Assembly: GCA_046756445.1 (NCBI GenBank)
Contig: JBHHWI010000005.1
Coordinates: forward strand, 1 to 59,242
Length of the DNA stretch: 59,242 nucleotides
Direction: 5' to 3'
Source of the DNA: JACZWL01 sp046756445
GTDB lineage: Bacteria > Pseudomonadota > Gammaproteobacteria > Steroidobacterales > Woeseiaceae
The position numbers were made by a program, and so were the translations under genes. Below the pieces are notes generated by a model. It did not search any database. It was given only the letters and a program-made list of their open reading frames with translations, and was not told where the DNA came from. This document shows, piece by piece, positions 57,214 to 59,242 of the stretch (the stretch's first letter is position 1; each line of letters starts with the position of its first letter).

Positions 57214-59147
57214 TGCTCACCGACTGCTGTTTTGGCGCGTGTCTCGTGTGTGCTAAGAAACTCCTCGACATCGGACAGCGTTTCAGTCCATGTCATCGGC
57301 TCCAGGCACTTGAGAAAGGTACTTCCATAGTTCTTGGTCTTGACTCTCGGATCGCATAACACGACAACGCCGAAATCGTTCTGGTCGCGCAACAGTCTGC
57401 CGGCTCCCTGTTTGAGCGCGAGTACGGCTTGCGGCAACTGGTGTTCGGTGAAGCCGTTTCCTCCCTGGCGTCGAATGTACTCGAGTCGCGCCATCATGAG
57501 CGGGTCCGCCGGCGATGCAAACGGCAGCTTGTCGATAGCGACGACCGTCAACGCCTGTCCGCGGACGTCCACGCCTTCCCAGAAACTGCCGGTCCCGAGT
57601 AACACGGCATTGCCATGGCGCCGGAATCGCCGTAACAGGTCGTCGCGCGGCGCATCGCCCTGGACGAGCAAAGGACGGCCGTCGAGCTTCTTTTTCCTGG
57701 ATCCGAGCCATTTCCTCGCCGCGCTCAGGGCGCGATGGCTCGTGAACAGACAGAACATGCCGCCCGATGTCATGGTGAGCAGGGGCAAAACGGCCGTCAG
57801 TACCGAGGCCGTGTGTTGCGGGTCCGATGGTTCCGGAAGGCCGGGCGGCAGATAGACCATTCCGTGGTCCGCCAACGCATACGGGCTCGGAAAACTGAGG
57901 CCGGGGACGGCGCCCAGACCCATCCGGTTGGCGAAGTGGCTGAAGTCGTCACCGACGGCGAGCGTCGCGGAGGTGAAGATCCACGCCTGGTGGTTCGCAT
58001 TGATGAGGCCTGCGAGGGTATCCGCCACGTCCAGCGGTGTCAGGTGAAGGCGAATCCCCCGCGCCCCGACGTCGATCCAGCGAAAGCCGTCCCAGGAATC
58101 CTCACCGGCAAGCTGTGCGAGTTTTGCAATTACTCCCAGAAGCTGTTCGTTCATCTTGTCGATTTCGATCGATGTGTCGGCAATCTCGGCGACCGCGTTT
58201 TGCAGGTCGATGAGTGCGGTGTACAGATTCCCCAGCGGCGCCGCCAGTTCTGAAAGGACTGCGTCGAGCTCGTGTCTTCCTTCCTGGCGTGGCGCCTCGG
58301 CGCGAAGGCGCTTGAGCGCCGTGTGCGCCTTGTCCAGCCTGCGTTGCAGCTCGGGCTGGCTCATCGAGAGCGTTTCGCCGCGAAGCTCGTCGAAGAACCG
58401 CTCCAGCTCCCGGCTCGACAGGCTCACACCGAAAAACCGGGCGGCCAGATCGGGAATCTGGTGCGCTTCGTCGAGGATGATGGCCTCGGCGCCCGGCAGA
58501 AACTCGATGAAACCTTCTTCTTTCAGCGCCAGGTCGGCAAGCAAGAGGTGGTGATTGACCACGACGAGGTCTGCCTCCTGAGCAGCGCGGCGCGCTTTCA
58601 CCACGTAACACTCATTGTATAGCGGACATTTGCTGCCCAGACAGTTTTCGACCGTCGAGGTCACGAGCGGCCAGACGGCGGAGTCCTCTTCCACCTCGTT
58701 AAGCTCCGCGCGATCGCCATTGGTCGTCTCGTGGCGCCAACGGTGGACGGCGCGCAGGTCTCCGCTCAGCGAACTCGCGCCGGCGTGTTCCGCTACGGTG
58801 TCGAGCCGCTGCGGGCATAGATAGTTGGCACGGCCCTTGAGCAGCGCCGTGGTGACCGGCCGTCCGCAGGCTTTGGCCATCAATGGCAGATCACGATGAT
58901 AGAGCTGGTCCTGCAGCGCCTTGGTGCCGGTAGAAATGATGGTCTTTCTGCCGCTTTGCAGCGCCGGCAGCAGGTAGGCGAAAGTCTTTCCGGTACCGGT
59001 GCCGGCCTCGACGACGAGATGACTCGACCCGTCGAGCGTATCGGCAACGGCCTGCGCCATCCACGCCTGTCCTTCCCGCGGCTGAAAGCCGGGTAATGCA
59101 CCTTTCAGGGGACTGTCCGGGCCGAAGAATTCCGAGAGATCGAGCAT
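57210..59147 (-). CDS. DinG-family ATP-dependent helicase, YoaA type
   Basis: This is an iron-sulfur XPD/DinG-like 5'-3' DNA helicase. The 645-residue protein has Walker A VEAGTGTGKTFAYLLPAL near residue 46. Candidate cluster cysteines include YLCPQRL near residue 110 and the group CLGSKCPLYNECYVV near residue 169. The DEAH box is in AIILDEAHQIPDL near residue 224, and C-terminal motifs include LGTGSFWEGVDVRGQALTVVAIDKLPF near residue 520. Position next to tsaB and length (636 in E. coli) favour YoaA over DinG. YoaA works with the HolC clamp-loader subunit at damaged forks in E. coli. Confidence 0.92.
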   Translation of the reverse strand: MLDLSEFFGPDSPLKGALPGFQPREGQAWMAQAVADTLDGSSHLVVEAGTGTGKTFAYLLPALQSGRKTIISTGTKALQDQLYHRDLPLMAKACGRPVTTALLKGRANYLCPQRLDTVAEHAGASSLSGDLRAVHRWRHETTNGDRAELNEVEEDSAVWPLVTSTVENCLGSKCPLYNECYVVKARRAAQEADLVVVNHHLLLADLALKEEGFIEFLPGAEAIILDEAHQIPDLAARFFGVSLSSRELERFFDELRGETLSMSQPELQRRLDKAHTALKRLRAEAPRQEGRHELDAVLSELAAPLGNLYTALIDLQNAVAEIADTSIEIDKMNEQLLGVIAKLAQLAGEDSWDGFRWIDVGARGIRLHLTPLDVADTLAGLINANHQAWIFTSATLAVGDDFSHFANRMGLGAVPGLSFPSPYALADHGMVYLPPGLPEPSDPQHTASVLTAVLPLLTMTSGGMFCLFTSHRALSAARKWLGSRKKKLDGRPLLVQGDAPRDDLLRRFRRHGNAVLLGTGSFWEGVDVRGQALTVVAIDKLPFASPADPLMMARLEYIRRQGGNGFTEHQLPQAVLALKQGAGRLLRDQNDFGVVVLCDPRVKTKNYGSTFLKCLEPMTWTETLSDVEEFLSTHETRAKTAVGEQ

Positions 59148-59220
59148 ATCAGCGGCACTATACTATGGTGCCGGAGCGAACTTTCCTAACTTATCTGTCC
59201 GATTTGCCAAATACTGCGGT

Positions 59221-59232
59221 GGGGGGGGGGGG
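59221..59232. other. Poly-G run at the window edge
   Basis: Twelve G bases are followed by CGGGAGCAGG and the end of the window. Nothing else in the window resembles it. It is most simply a sequencing or assembly artefact at a contig end. The preceding 59148-59220 would be the 5' region of the helicase gene, and I see no clear promoter there. Confidence 0.6.
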
Positions 59233-59242
59233 CGGGAGCAGG

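Overview
The window is a GC-rich (roughly 60 percent), gene-dense stretch of a gammaproteobacterial chromosome. It carries core housekeeping genes only: no plasmid, phage or pathogenicity genes, no CRISPR array and no tRNA or rRNA gene that I can see. The sigma-E operon, the Bam/Lpx envelope block, the surE-pcm-nlpD-rpoS block, an RF2 gene with programmed frameshift, and dapD-arsC-dapE all indicate Gammaproteobacteria. The rpfE-recJ-prfB-lysS order recalls Xanthomonadales, while the rpsB-to-rpoS content follows the Pseudomonas order. I infer a deep-branching lineage (Chromatiales, Woeseiales or Xanthomonadales side) but cannot name it. The left edge falls inside a dispersed repeat and the right edge in a 12-G run, so the window looks like a complete assembly contig.

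Layout. (1) 149-12669, minus strand: rpoE-rseA-rseB-rseC-glutaredoxin-lepA-lepB-DUF4845-rnc-era-recO-pdxJ-acpS-exonuclease-rlmD-nagZ, with a sigma-E type promoter in front of rpoE. (2) 12760-14598: cptA and a composite SdhAF4/SdhE-like locus, divergent from ygfZ. (3) 14590-14836: an inverted-repeat element whose second, truncated copy forms the left edge. (4) 14845-20116: lysS, prfB, recJ, rpfE-like, then a divergent Mth938-like gene and a perfect bidirectional terminator. (5) 20652-26283: rpoS, nlpD, yqaA-like, pcm, surE, divergent smr, then truD and ftsB. (6) 26295-49515: eno, kdsA, pyrG, tilS, accA, dnaE, rnhB, lpxB, lpxA, fabZ, lpxD, skp, bamA, rseP, cdsA, uppS, frr, pyrH, tsf, rpsB. (7) 49780-55804, plus strand: map, glnD, dapD, arsC-like, dapE. 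(8) 55774-59147, minus strand: dsbB, a 40-codon small ORF, tsaB and a yoaA/dinG-type helicase.

The genes group around envelope biogenesis (LPS, outer-membrane proteins, phospholipid, undecaprenyl phosphate), its sigma-E stress response, translation and DNA replication or repair. Many neighbours overlap by 1 or 4 bases (ATGA, GTGA, TGATG, TAATG), which suggests long translationally coupled operons.

Most notable points: dxr, ispD and ispF are absent from all the places where related genomes carry them, suggesting loss of the MEP isoprenoid pathway. A SdhAF4-like reading frame runs into a membrane-anchored SdhE-like protein in a shifted frame and lacks the RGxxE motif. A 247-bp terminal-inverted-repeat element supplies the stop codons of two unrelated genes. 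Ribosomal protein S2 carries a 127-residue histone-like tail.
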